From: Methylobacterium sp.
Lineage (GTDB): Bacteria; Pseudomonadota; Alphaproteobacteria; Rhizobiales; Beijerinckiaceae
Length of the DNA stretch: 8,772 nt
Direction: 5' to 3'
Assembly (NCBI GenBank): GCA_021154065.1
Contig: JAJKJG010000390.1
Span: 1 to 8,772, forward strand
The position numbers and the translations under genes were made by a program. Position 1 is the first letter of the stretch; the number at the start of each line of letters is the position of its first letter. Under the pieces are notes generated by a model. That model had not been told where the DNA came from. It saw nothing but the letters and a program-made list of their open reading frames with translations, and made no database searches. Positions 1 to 6,816 of this stretch are shown here, piece after piece.

Positions 1-573
1 AAGGTGCTCGGCTATCTGGATTCCGGTTCGCGCAACTTCTTCACTCAGAAGGCGATCCGCACGCCGGAAGATCTCAAGGGCCAGAAGATCCGCGTGATGG
101 CCTCGCCCGTGATGGTCAACACGATGAAGGCGCTGGGCGCGACTGGCGTGCCGGTTGCTTGGGCCGAGCTCTACACGGCGCTGCAGACCGGCGTCGTCGA
201 CGGCGCCGAGAACAACCACCCCTCGGTCGTGGCGAAGAAATTCTACGAGGTCTCGAAGTTCTACAGCCTCGACGAGCACATGCGCATCCCGGACCTCCTG
301 CTCGTCTCGATGAAGCTGTGGAACCAGCTCAACGACGAGCAGAAGAAGGCGCTCGAGGAGGCCGGGCACAGGGCCCAGGCCTATATGCGCGGCGCCTGGA
401 AGATCTCCGAGCTCAAGGACTTGCAGCAGCTCAAGAGCAACTTCACCGAGATCATCAGCCCCGACAAGGCGCCGTTCGTGAAATCGGTCTCGGGGCTCGT
501 CGGATCGGAGGCGAAGCGGCTCGGGGTCGAAAAGACGGTCGGTTTCATCCTCGACAGCCAGAAGAGCTTCTGA
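1..573 (+). CDS. TRAP transporter solute-binding subunit (DctP family), 3' part
   Basis: C-terminal 190 codons of a periplasmic TRAP solute-binding protein; the start lies before the window and the frame is open from base 1. The family captures organic or sugar acids in the periplasm and hands them to the DctQM membrane pair. Visible hallmarks are the KGQKIRVMAS segment, whose Arg (residue 31 of the fragment) matches the conserved carboxylate-binding Arg, and GVVDGAENN at residues 64-72, matching the family's VDGxENN pattern. After these comes the usual helical C-terminal lobe with LNDEQKKALEEAG. Family members are about 330 aa, so roughly the last 55 percent is present. The ENN signature is common in sugar-acid and C4-dicarboxylate TRAP binders, but the ligand cannot be named from this fragment. 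The gene is followed by a stem-loop and then the dctQ and dctM type genes. Confidence 0.95.
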   Translation, partial: KVLGYLDSGSRNFFTQKAIRTPEDLKGQKIRVMASPVMVNTMKALGATGVPVAWAELYTALQTGVVDGAENNHPSVVAKKFYEVSKFYSLDEHMRIPDLLLVSMKLWNQLNDEQKKALEEAGHRAQAYMRGAWKISELKDLQQLKSNFTEIISPDKAPFVKSVSGLVGSEAKRLGVEKTVGFILDSQKSF

Positions 574-595
574 CCGCGAGCGAGCGGTCCGGACG

Positions 596-619
596 AGGGC
601 GGCGGGGCAACGCCGCCCT
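596..619 (+). promoter_or_regulatory. GC-rich stem-loop between the dctP-type and dctQ-type genes
   Basis: A perfect inverted repeat lies in the 66-base gap after the solute-binding gene: AGGGCGGCG (596-604), a six-base loop GGGCAA (605-610), then CGCCGCCCT (611-619). That is nine Watson-Crick pairs, with a possible further G-T pair outside. Only two T residues follow, so it is not a textbook intrinsic terminator. Hairpins at this point in binding-protein transporter operons usually stabilise the upstream mRNA or partly attenuate readthrough, so that the binding protein outnumbers the membrane subunits; this role is inferred here. Confidence 0.7.
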
Positions 620-639
620 TCGCATGTCGGGAGGGGCCT

Positions 640-1158
640 TTGGCGCTGCTGGCTCTGTTTGATCGCTTCGTCGACGGACTGGTCGCGATCGTGCGCCTCG
701 TCTGCATCGTGCTCGCGACCGCGCTCTTCGTCATCGTCATCGCCGCGATCGTCGCGCGCTACGGCTTCGGCCGCGCCGTCTCGTGGACCGAGGAGGTGCC
801 GCGCTATCTCCTGATCTGGGTGTCGTTCCTCGGCGCCGCCGTCTGCGTCCTGAAGCGCGAGCATGTCGGCTTCGAGCTCCTGTTCGACTCCCTGCCGCCG
901 CGCCTGCGCCGGGCGACGGCGATCTTCATCGGCCTGCTCATCCTCGGCTTCGGCTGGATCACGTTCCGCTACGGCATCGTCTTCGTCGAGGATTTCGGCA
1001 GCGACCTCATGGAGACGATCCCTTACACGAACTACTGGTACTATCCGGCGATGCCGGTCTCCGGCTTCCTGATCATGGTGTTCGCGGTAAAGCTCATCCT
1101 CGACGCCTGGCGCGGGGTCGTCGAGGCGCCGACCTCGAACATCCCGACCGCGGAGTAG
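640..1158 (+). CDS. TRAP transporter small permease subunit (DctQ family)
   Basis: Small inner-membrane subunit of a tripartite ATP-independent periplasmic transporter, 172 aa, the usual family length. Four hydrophobic segments are visible at about residues 13-40, 50-75, 87-112 and 128-150. The second carries the family signature SWTEEVPRYLLIWVSFLGAA, followed by REHVGFELL. The chosen start is TTG at 640, preceded by a purine-rich Shine-Dalgarno (GGGAGGGG, 629-636); the ATG at 624 is in another frame. It sits between the binding-protein gene and the large permease gene, with five bases to the next start, which implies co-translation. DctQ is thought to support the large subunit during Na+-driven uptake. 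Confidence 0.95.
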   Translation: MALLALFDRFVDGLVAIVRLVCIVLATALFVIVIAAIVARYGFGRAVSWTEEVPRYLLIWVSFLGAAVCVLKREHVGFELLFDSLPPRLRRATAIFIGLLILGFGWITFRYGIVFVEDFGSDLMETIPYTNYWYYPAMPVSGFLIMVFAVKLILDAWRGVVEAPTSNIPTAE

Positions 1159-1163
1159 CGCCG

Positions 1164-2453
1164 GTGATCCTCGCGCTCCTCGGTTTCCTCTTCGTCGTCC
1201 TCGTCGCGATCGGCGTGCCGATCTCGTTTGCGGTCGGTGCCGCCTCGGTCGTCGCGACGCTGCTGCTGCCCGGCGTCGACAACGCGACGATCGTCCAGCG
1301 CATGCTGACCTCGATCAACACCTTCCCGCTGCTCGCCGTCATCTTCTTCGTCTTCGCCGGGGTGCTGATGTCGCGCGGCGGCATCGCCCGGCGGCTCGTC
1401 ATGATGGCTGAGGTGCTGGTCGGGCGGCTGCCGGGCAGCCTTGCGCAGATCGTCTGCGTCGCCTCGATGTTCTTCGGCGGCGTCACCGGCTCGGCCGTCG
1501 CCGAGGTCTCCTCGATCGGCGGCATGATGATCCCGGCGATGGAGAAGGACGGCTATTCGCGCCGCTTCGCGACCGCGATCGTGCTCACCGCGGCCACCAT
1601 GGGCCCGATCATCCCGCCGTCGATCGGCATGATCGTGTTCGCGCACGTCGCCGGCTCGGTGTCGATCGCCGCGCTGTTCCTCGCCGGCGTCGTGCCGGGC
1701 GTGCTGATCGGCGTGTCGCTGATGGCGGCGTCCTTCGTCCACGGCAAGCTCTACCACCGCAAGACCCTGCCGGAGCTGCCCCGCCGCGAGAAGATCCGCC
1801 GCGTCGTCGACGGCATGGCCGGCGTCTTCACCATGGTGATCATCCTCGGCGGCATCATCTCCGGCGTCTTCACCGCGACCGAGGCCGGCGCCGCGGCCTC
1901 GGTCTACGCGCTCGTCCTCACTGTGTTCGTGTACCGGGAGATCAAGATTTCGGAGCTGCCCGAGATCCTGTGGGAGTGCTGCCTGACGAACGCCGTCGTG
2001 ATGATGCTGATCGCGACCTGCTCGGTGTTCGCCTGGATCCTCACCTACGAGAACCTGCCGACGCTCTTGGCCGAGAACTTCTTCAACCTGATCCACTCCA
2101 AGTGGGCGTTCCTGCTGCTCCTCAACGTCTTTCTTCTCGTCGTCGGCATGTTCGTCGACATGACGCCGGCGCTGATCATGCTGGTGCCGATGCTGATCCC
2201 GCTGGCCCTGAAGTTCGGCATCGACCTTGTCCATCTCGGCCTCGTCATGGTGATCAACCTCGCCTTCGGCCTCACCACGCCGCCGGTCGGCACGGCGCTG
2301 TTCGTGGCCCTCAAGGTCGCCAAGCTGCCGATGGAGAAGATCATCGCGCCGCTCCTGCCGCTGCTCGCCTGCATGATGGTCGTGCTTCTGTTCGTGACCT
2401 ATGTTCCCGAGGTCTACATGTGGCTGCCGCGGAGCTTCGGGCTGGTGAAGTGA
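1164..2453 (+). CDS. TRAP transporter large permease subunit (DctM family)
   Basis: Large inner-membrane subunit that forms the transport path of the TRAP system; 429 aa from GTG at 1164, matching the usual 425-430 aa. The frame stays open well upstream, but only this start gives the typical MILALLGFLFVVLVAIGVPISFAVG N-terminus, and it has GGAG (1152-1155) eight bases upstream. About a dozen hydrophobic helices are visible. Family motifs include FFVFAGVLMSRGGIARRL, FFGGVTGSAVAEVSSIGGMMIPAM, TAATMGPIIPPSIGMIVFA and, near the end, LAFGLTTPPVGTALFVA. The Gly-Ser-Ala and Pro-Pro turns correspond to the re-entrant hairpins that bind sodium and substrate in the ion transporter superfamily. It is followed after four bases by the broken enolase-superfamily gene. 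Confidence 0.97.
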   Translation: MILALLGFLFVVLVAIGVPISFAVGAASVVATLLLPGVDNATIVQRMLTSINTFPLLAVIFFVFAGVLMSRGGIARRLVMMAEVLVGRLPGSLAQIVCVASMFFGGVTGSAVAEVSSIGGMMIPAMEKDGYSRRFATAIVLTAATMGPIIPPSIGMIVFAHVAGSVSIAALFLAGVVPGVLIGVSLMAASFVHGKLYHRKTLPELPRREKIRRVVDGMAGVFTMVIILGGIISGVFTATEAGAAASVYALVLTVFVYREIKISELPEILWECCLTNAVVMMLIATCSVFAWILTYENLPTLLAENFFNLIHSKWAFLLLLNVFLLVVGMFVDMTPALIMLVPMLIPLALKFGIDLVHLGLVMVINLAFGLTTPPVGTALFVALKVAKLPMEKIIAPLLPLLACMMVVLLFVTYVPEVYMWLPRSFGLVK

Positions 2454-2457
2454 ACGG

Positions 2458-3110
2458 ATGAAGATCGCGGCGATCAAGACCTACGTCCTTTCGGCCGACC
2501 TGAAGACGCCCTTCGCCTATTCGCAGGGCTGGTACGACAAGCGCACGGGCTCATGGTCGATGCCAACCACGCCTACGACGCCGTCGACGCGCTGCGCTAC
2601 GCGCGCGCCGTCGAGGACCTCGACATCGGCTGGTTCGAGGAGCCGGTCGCGCCCGAGGATTACGGCGGCTATCGCGAGGTCAAGGCCGGCACGACGATCC
2701 CGGTCGCCGGCGGCGAGTGCGCGTTCACGCGCTTCGGCTTCCGCCGGCTCCTCGCCGAGCGTCTCGTCGACATCGCCCAACCCGACACCTGCGCCGCCGG
2801 CGGGCTTTCGGAGTGCAAGAAGATCGCCGACATGGCCTCGGCCTTCGGCGTCCGCTACGTGCCCCATTGCTGGGGCACCGGCATCGCCCGCGCCGCGGCG
2901 CTGCAGCTTCTCGCCGTGCTGCCGCACAACCCGCCGGGTCTCTGCGCCACCGAGCCGCTGCTTGAGTTCGACTTGAGCGAGCACCCGATCCGCGACGCGA
3001 TCACGACCGAGCCGATCGTGCAGGAAGGCGGATGGGTGCGCGTGCCGACCGGCCCCGGCCTCGGCATCGAGATCGACCGCGCGGCGCTGGAGCGGTTCCG
3101 CGCCGAGTGA
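2458..3110 (+). pseudogene. Enolase-superfamily (mandelate racemase/muconate lactonizing enzyme) gene, internally deleted and frameshifted
   Basis: Two parts of one enolase-superfamily gene in different frames. The first part (2458-2550, 31 codons, MKIAAIKTYVLSADLKTPFAYSQ onward) is the standard first strand of the N-terminal capping domain. From about 2547 the frame shifts into a C-terminal half beginning GLMVDANHAYD and running to the TGA at 3108-3110. The retained half has three metal-ligand segments (Asp of VDAN, Glu of FEEP, Glu of GGEC) and the Asp/His pair of IAQPD and PHCWGTG, typical of the mandelate racemase/acid sugar dehydratase subgroup. Intact members are about 370-390 aa. Roughly 160 residues are therefore missing, including most of the capping domain and the region of the catalytic KxK lysines. 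Reading past the junction in the first frame gives low-complexity Ser/Arg/Pro. An ATG at 2553 could start the C-terminal piece, but no Shine-Dalgarno is seen and it would lack the acid/base lysines. It lies four bases after the dctM-type gene, so it was presumably the catabolic enzyme of the operon. Confidence 0.88.
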
Positions 3111-3124
3111 GGCCTCTCGCCCGG

Positions 3125-4213
3125 TCAGGGCAGCTCGACGATCTCGACCCAGTTCGGGTTCCTGCCCATCGGATGCTCCTTGAGCTTCGCGAGCTTTCCG
3201 GTCTCTGGATCGATGCCGTAGATCGACATCGCGTGCGACAGCTGGCCGACGGCGAGGAGGGTGCGTCCGCTCGGGTCGATGGCGAAGGCGCGCGGCTGCT
3301 TTTCGGTCGGATAATGCGCGACGAGCGTCAGCGTGCCGTTCGCGGCATCGACCTTGAAGGCGGCAAGCGTCGAGGAGGTGCGCTCGCTCGCATACAGGAA
3401 CTTGCCGTCGGGCGTGACGTGCAGATCCGCCGCCCAGGGCTTGCCGTCGAAGCCGCCCGGCAGGGCGCTGACGCTCTGCTTCTCCTTGAGCTGCCCCTTC
3501 TCGGCGTCGTAGTCGAAGACGACGACCGAGCCGTCGAGCTCGTTCAGGAGATAGACGAGCTTGCCGCCGGGGTGGAAGACGAAGTGGCGCGGGCCGGCCT
3601 TGTCCTTGACCTTCGCGGCCGGCGGGTCGTTCGGCGAGAGCTTCCCGGTTGCGGCGTCGAAGCGGTACTGGTTGACGATGTCGCCGCCGAGGCTCGTCGC
3701 CAGGACGTAGCGGTTCGCCGGGTCGGTCAGGATCGCATGCGCGTTCGGCGCCGTGTCCACGATCTGCTGCGCCGGCCCGACCTTGCCGGCCTCGATCGGG
3801 CTCACCGCCACCTTGTGCCCGCCATAGGACGCGCTCAAGAGATAGCGGCCGCTCCGGTCGGTCGCGACATAGGCCATGCTGTCCGGCAGCGCGGCGTTGC
3901 CGAGATGCGTCAGCTTGCCGGTCTTGGCGTCGATCGCGAAGCTCGAGACCGTCGGCGGCTCGCCGCGGGTGCCGACATGGAGCACGCGCTTGTCGGGGCT
4001 GACCGCCATCGGCGTCGTCGGTCCCGCCTTGGCGAGGCCCGGGATCGGCACCTTCTCAACCTCGGTCAGGCCGCCGCTCGTCGCGTCGAGCGTGAAGACG
4101 TGAATATCGTTGCTCTCGGCGCTGCCGACATAGACGAAGGTGGCGGCTTGCGCGGCGGTGATGGCGAGGGCTCCGGCGACCGCGCCGTCCTGCTGGACCG
4201 CGTCTCTTGACTT
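3125..4213 (-). CDS. Lactonase family (YbhE/6-phosphogluconolactonase-like) beta-propeller protein, start codon missing or frameshifted
   Basis: Seven-bladed propeller lactonase of the YbhE type, which hydrolyses sugar or cyclic-acid lactones. Repeats with the D-P/G-G-K/R-x-L-Y pattern are clear: VSPDKRVLHVG, TDRSGRYLLSASYG, FHPGGKLVYLLNELDGSVVVF, VTPDGKFLYASERTSSTLAAF, IDPSGRTLLAVGQ. GPRHFVFHPGGK and DLHVTPDGKFLY are strong family signatures. The C-terminus ends NPNWVEIVELP as in relatives. Homology-like sequence continues upstream of the first in-frame start (GTG, 4049-4051): TFVYVGSAESNDIHVFTLD forms the first blade, preceded by AVAGALAITAAQAA, a signal-peptide hydrophobic core with an AxA cleavage site. 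So the mature protein is probably periplasmic. Yet from the stop at 4214-4216 down to 4052 the frame contains no ATG, GTG or TTG, so the 5' end is damaged, frameshifted or mis-sequenced. The gene is convergent with the enolase-superfamily gene, 14 bases apart. Confidence 0.85.
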   Translation of the reverse strand, partial: KSRDAVQQDGAVAGALAITAAQAATFVYVGSAESNDIHVFTLDATSGGLTEVEKVPIPGLAKAGPTTPMAVSPDKRVLHVGTRGEPPTVSSFAIDAKTGKLTHLGNAALPDSMAYVATDRSGRYLLSASYGGHKVAVSPIEAGKVGPAQQIVDTAPNAHAILTDPANRYVLATSLGGDIVNQYRFDAATGKLSPNDPPAAKVKDKAGPRHFVFHPGGKLVYLLNELDGSVVVFDYDAEKGQLKEKQSVSALPGGFDGKPWAADLHVTPDGKFLYASERTSSTLAAFKVDAANGTLTLVAHYPTEKQPRAFAIDPSGRTLLAVGQLSHAMSIYGIDPETGKLAKLKEHPMGRNPNWVEIVELP

Positions 4214-4222
4214 CTAGTTCTT

Positions 4223-4233
4223 TTGTATGACCA
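4223..4233. promoter_or_regulatory. Candidate FadR-type operator at the regulator start
   Basis: TTGTATGACCA fits the FadR-subfamily GntR operator pattern TNGTNNNACNA at every fixed position. It overlaps both the TTG (4223) and ATG (4227) start options of the adjacent FadR-type regulator, at the divergent junction with the lactonase. A TTGACT at 4207-4212 resembles a -35 box, but no convincing -10 follows. Autoregulation is an inference from one motif match. Confidence 0.35.
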
Positions 4234-5113
4234 AAGTTCCGGCTCGGCAAGGCCCGCCGGACGCCGCCTCGTCGCCGGCGCCGCGAGAAGGGACGCTCGG
4301 GAGAGCACGCTGTTCACCTTCGACGACGCGCTTGGGCGCAACCTCCATACGCGCCTCGCCGACCAGATCGGCATCGGCATCCTGCGCGGCGACATCGGGC
4401 CGGGCGATCCGCTGCCGTCCGAGCTGCGCATCTGCGACATGATGGGGGTGAGCCGCACCGCGGTGCGCGAGGCGATCCGGGTGCTCGTCGGCAAGGGCCT
4501 CCTCGAATCGAAGCCGAAGAGCGGCACGCGGGTGCGCGACCCCGAGAACTGGAACCACCTCGATCCGGACGTGCTGCGCTGGCGGCTCGAGGTCACCGAT
4601 CTCGACGCCTATCTCAAGAAGCTGTTCCAGCTCCGCTTCGCCGTCGAGCCGACCGCCTCGGCGCTCGCCGCGGCGGCGGCCGAGCCGGCGGACGTCGAGA
4701 AGATCCGCCTCGCCTTCGCCCGGATGGCCGAGGCGCCGAACGAGGAGGCCTTCGTCGACGCCGATCTCGCTTTCCATCGCGCGATCTACGTCGCGACCCA
4801 CAACGAGTTCTTCTGGCCGGTGGCGCAGATGTTCGCGCTGGCGCTCCGCGAGAGCTTCCGTATCGGCGCCAAGGGCAGCCACCGCAAGCGCGCGCTCGCC
4901 GAGCACGGCGCGCTCGTCGACGCCATCGCGGCCGGCGATGCGGAGAAGGCGCACGCCGCGGCGCTGAAGCTCCTCGGCAACGCCGCAAACGACCTCGTGC
5001 GCCTGTGCGGCCGCGATCCCTTCGCGGCTGCGCCGAGCCGGAGCGGCGCGAAGGCGGCGGGCGCCCGCCGGCGTGCAGCCGCGAACGCAAAGACGCGAAC
5101 GACCGGCGGCTGA
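4223..5113 (+). CDS. FadR-subfamily GntR transcriptional regulator (wHTH + FCD domain)
   Basis: DNA-binding regulator, up to 296 aa. The winged helix (about residues 37-106) includes LADQIGIGILRGDIGPGDPLPSE, the recognition-helix region MMGVSRTAVREAIRVLVGKGLLE and the wing KSGTRV. A C-terminal FCD domain (about 130-260) carries DLAFHRAI and EHGALVDAI, giving metal-site residues D181, H185 and H228. The usual fourth ligand, a His 22 residues after H228, is Leu250 here. Residues 265-296 are an Ala/Arg-rich tail. Start choice is uncertain: TTG at 4223 is the only start in frame before the wHTH, with no good Shine-Dalgarno, while an ATG at 4227 opens a different frame (MTKVPARQG...) that loses the domain. 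Divergent from the lactonase and next to the TRAP genes, it is the probable sensor of an acid intermediate and controller of this locus (inference). Confidence 0.9.
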   Translation: MYDQSSGSARPAGRRLVAGAARRDARESTLFTFDDALGRNLHTRLADQIGIGILRGDIGPGDPLPSELRICDMMGVSRTAVREAIRVLVGKGLLESKPKSGTRVRDPENWNHLDPDVLRWRLEVTDLDAYLKKLFQLRFAVEPTASALAAAAAEPADVEKIRLAFARMAEAPNEEAFVDADLAFHRAIYVATHNEFFWPVAQMFALALRESFRIGAKGSHRKRALAEHGALVDAIAAGDAEKAHAAALKLLGNAANDLVRLCGRDPFAAAPSRSGAKAAGARRRAAANAKTRTTGG

Positions 5114-5126
5114 AGTCGCCCGCCTC

Positions 5127-5873
5127 CTATCGGGGCTTTGCTGGGCGTTTGCCGACAGGCTTCGACGACGTCTCGCCGGCCGCTCGGCCCTTGATCCTCA
5201 GCGCCTCGGGATAGAGACGTCGCCGGGGCGGCTGCTTCTCGTCCGGCTCGGGCTTTGCCAGTCGGACCCGCACGGCGCCGCCGCCCTCGACGGCGAAGAC
5301 GACCCCGTCGGCGCCGCGGATCGCCAAGCGTGGCGGATCGAATCCACGCGCGGTTACGCGCACCTGGTGAGCTTTCGGCTCGTATCCCTTCTCCGATTGC
5401 TCCAGCCGCTCGACTGCGATCTCGCCCTTGGCGCCCGAGGGCTTATGCTCCATCGTATAGAGCCCCGGCCGCACAAGGACGGTCGTGAATACGTCCCGCG
5501 GACCGAGGCTGCGGCTGTCAAAATTAGCCTTCGCGCCCTCGATCACGACCTGGTACCCGCCCGGCCCGTCCGAAACGAAGAACTGCACGTAAGCGGGCTG
5601 ACCTTCCGCGGACGCGACCTGGAAGCGCCGGGCCGCGCGGGCGCCGCCGAGCGATGCGCCGGCGAGGTCGTTCAGGTCGATGTCGAGCTGTGAAGCGGCG
5701 CCGCCCTTGTCCACCTCGAGTTCGAAGGAAGCGACCGCGGCGTCGCCGCGCCGCACCGTGCCGCGATAGCGCCCGACCGTCTCGGCCGCCCAGGCGATGG
5801 AGGCCAGCACGCCGAGCCCGTCCGAACGGAACTCAGTGGCGTTGATGATCGACTGTTTGATGCGGAGCGCCAT
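5127..5873 (-). CDS. Hypothetical protein, third gene of an unrecognised operon
   Basis: A 248 aa protein I do not recognise. It starts MALRIKQSIINATEF, has no signal peptide or membrane helix and contains no Cys. Most of the chain reads as short alternating beta strands. Residues 95-115 (YVQFFVSDGPGGYQVVIEG) and 126-142 (RDVFTTVLVRPGLYTME) resemble Ig-like or cupredoxin-like sandwich edges, with the 'RPGLYTM' turn common in carbohydrate-binding or PEGA-like folds; this is only a visual likeness. The last 45 residues are Lys/Arg/Pro-rich and probably disordered. The start follows the upstream TAG by three bases, with GGGAG (5882-5886) eight bases before the ATG, so translation is coupled to the 308 aa gene. 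Its stop is 13 bases from the convergent regulator stop. Confidence 0.8.
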   Translation of the reverse strand: MALRIKQSIINATEFRSDGLGVLASIAWAAETVGRYRGTVRRGDAAVASFELEVDKGGAASQLDIDLNDLAGASLGGARAARRFQVASAEGQPAYVQFFVSDGPGGYQVVIEGAKANFDSRSLGPRDVFTTVLVRPGLYTMEHKPSGAKGEIAVERLEQSEKGYEPKAHQVRVTARGFDPPRLAIRGADGVVFAVEGGGAVRVRLAKPEPDEKQPPRRRLYPEALRIKGRAAGETSSKPVGKRPAKPR

Positions 5874-5876
5874 GGC

Positions 5877-6803
5877 CTATGCTCCCAGGCTCGTCTCGAG
5901 GACGAGTTCGGTATCGGTGACGGTGATCGCCGGCTGCACGATGTTGATCAACACGGGCACGAGCGGCGGCCCGAGCACGGACGTTTCTGCCGGCAGCATC
6001 GGGTAGGGATCCGGGAAGGCGAACAGGGCGAACTTGTCGGCGAAGTATTTCGCTACCTCGTCGACGACGAAGCTGAACAGGTCGAGGCTGACGTTGAAGA
6101 GGTTCGAGAGCCATTCGCCGATGTCGTCGCCGATGTCGAGGATCGTCCGGATGATGCTGGTGACACCGTGCAGGATCGCCTTGACGATGCCGCGCGCCCA
6201 ACCTGGCAAAGGCGAGAGGACGTCGTCGACGAGGGCGTCGATCAGCTGGTCGATGAGGTTGCCGACCGTATCGGCGACGTCGATCAGGTCGATGTCGAGC
6301 CAGCCGGGCACGAGGTGCAGGCGCCATTCGTTGCTGACGCCGTTCGCGAGCGCGGTCCAAGGGTCCGGCGTTCCGGCGCCGGCCTCCGGCACGAAGCGCA
6401 GTGTCATGCCGCAGGTACCGGAGATCTCGGTCGTGATGATGCCCGAGAGGTTGATCGTCGCGGCGACGTCCGGATCGTCCTCGAAGAAGCAGACGCGCGG
6501 CGCCCGCAGAGCGCAACCGAACGGCGTTGGGATGATGCAGAAGCCGCCGACGCAAACTCTCGGAATGTCGAGCCCGAAGGTCACCGATAGCGGATCGTAG
6601 ACGATATCGAGCTCCTTCAGGAGCACCGTGTTGTTGCTCTGGAAATCGATGTCGCCGTTCTTCAGCTTGACGCCGGCGGAGTAGGAGACAGTGAAGGGTC
6701 CGAGATCCACGCTATCGGAGTGGGAGAAGGCAAAATTGTCGCGCGCCGTCACGAAGAGCTTGCGCACGACGGCCTCGGAGATCGCGAGCTGCAGGTCGGC
6801 CAT
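5877..6803 (-). CDS. Hypothetical protein, second gene of the operon: Cys-cluster and amphipathic-helix protein
   Basis: A 308 aa protein of unknown function. Residues 1-80 are strand-rich (LQLAISEAVVRKLFVTARDN, then VDLGPFTVSYSAGVKLKNGDIDF). A Cys cluster follows at C84, C89, C97 and C105, with C131 later, in the Gly/Pro-rich context RVCVGGFCIIPTPFGC. Residues 165-260 are a long series of amphipathic helices with acidic faces (DIDLIDVADTVGNLIDQLIDALVDD; IIRTILDIGDDIGEWLSNLF). The end returns to strands (VPVLINIVQPAITVTDTELVLETS). There is no N-terminal signal peptide. The pattern is reminiscent of lipid-binding TULIP-type proteins, but I cannot confirm this. The start is firm: AGGAGG (6811-6816) lies seven bases before the ATG and overlaps the upstream gene's TGA. 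Confidence 0.82.
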   Translation of the reverse strand: MADLQLAISEAVVRKLFVTARDNFAFSHSDSVDLGPFTVSYSAGVKLKNGDIDFQSNNTVLLKELDIVYDPLSVTFGLDIPRVCVGGFCIIPTPFGCALRAPRVCFFEDDPDVAATINLSGIITTEISGTCGMTLRFVPEAGAGTPDPWTALANGVSNEWRLHLVPGWLDIDLIDVADTVGNLIDQLIDALVDDVLSPLPGWARGIVKAILHGVTSIIRTILDIGDDIGEWLSNLFNVSLDLFSFVVDEVAKYFADKFALFAFPDPYPMLPAETSVLGPPLVPVLINIVQPAITVTDTELVLETSLGA

Positions 6804-6810
6804 GGCGGTG

Positions 6811-6816
6811 CCTCCT
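6811..6816 (-). promoter_or_regulatory. Consensus Shine-Dalgarno overlapping the upstream stop codon
   Basis: Read on the - strand the sequence is TGAGGAGGCACCGCCATG. The full anti-SD match AGGAGG shares its first base with the TGA that ends the 291 aa gene and sits seven bases before the ATG of the 308 aa gene. This fixes the second start and implies coupled translation of the pair. Confidence 0.85.

Noticed and set aside
596..621. Intrinsic terminator ending the dctP-type transcript
   Set aside because: The stem is strong, but only two T residues follow and the downstream subunits need readthrough, so it is listed as a regulatory stem-loop.
1041..2477. 478-codon - strand open frame opposite the dctM-type gene
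   Set aside because: It is antisense to a clear transporter gene and its translation is a low-complexity Asp/His/Arg/Glu string, typical of a GC-rich shadow.
3032..4210. 392-codon + strand open frame opposite the lactonase
   Set aside because: The lactonase propeller repeats on the - strand are decisive; the + translation is Arg/Ala/Gly-rich with no family signal.
4214..4954. 246-codon - strand frame opposite the regulator
   Set aside because: It is antisense to the recognised wHTH-FCD protein, with Arg/Glu/Ala-rich composition and no motif.
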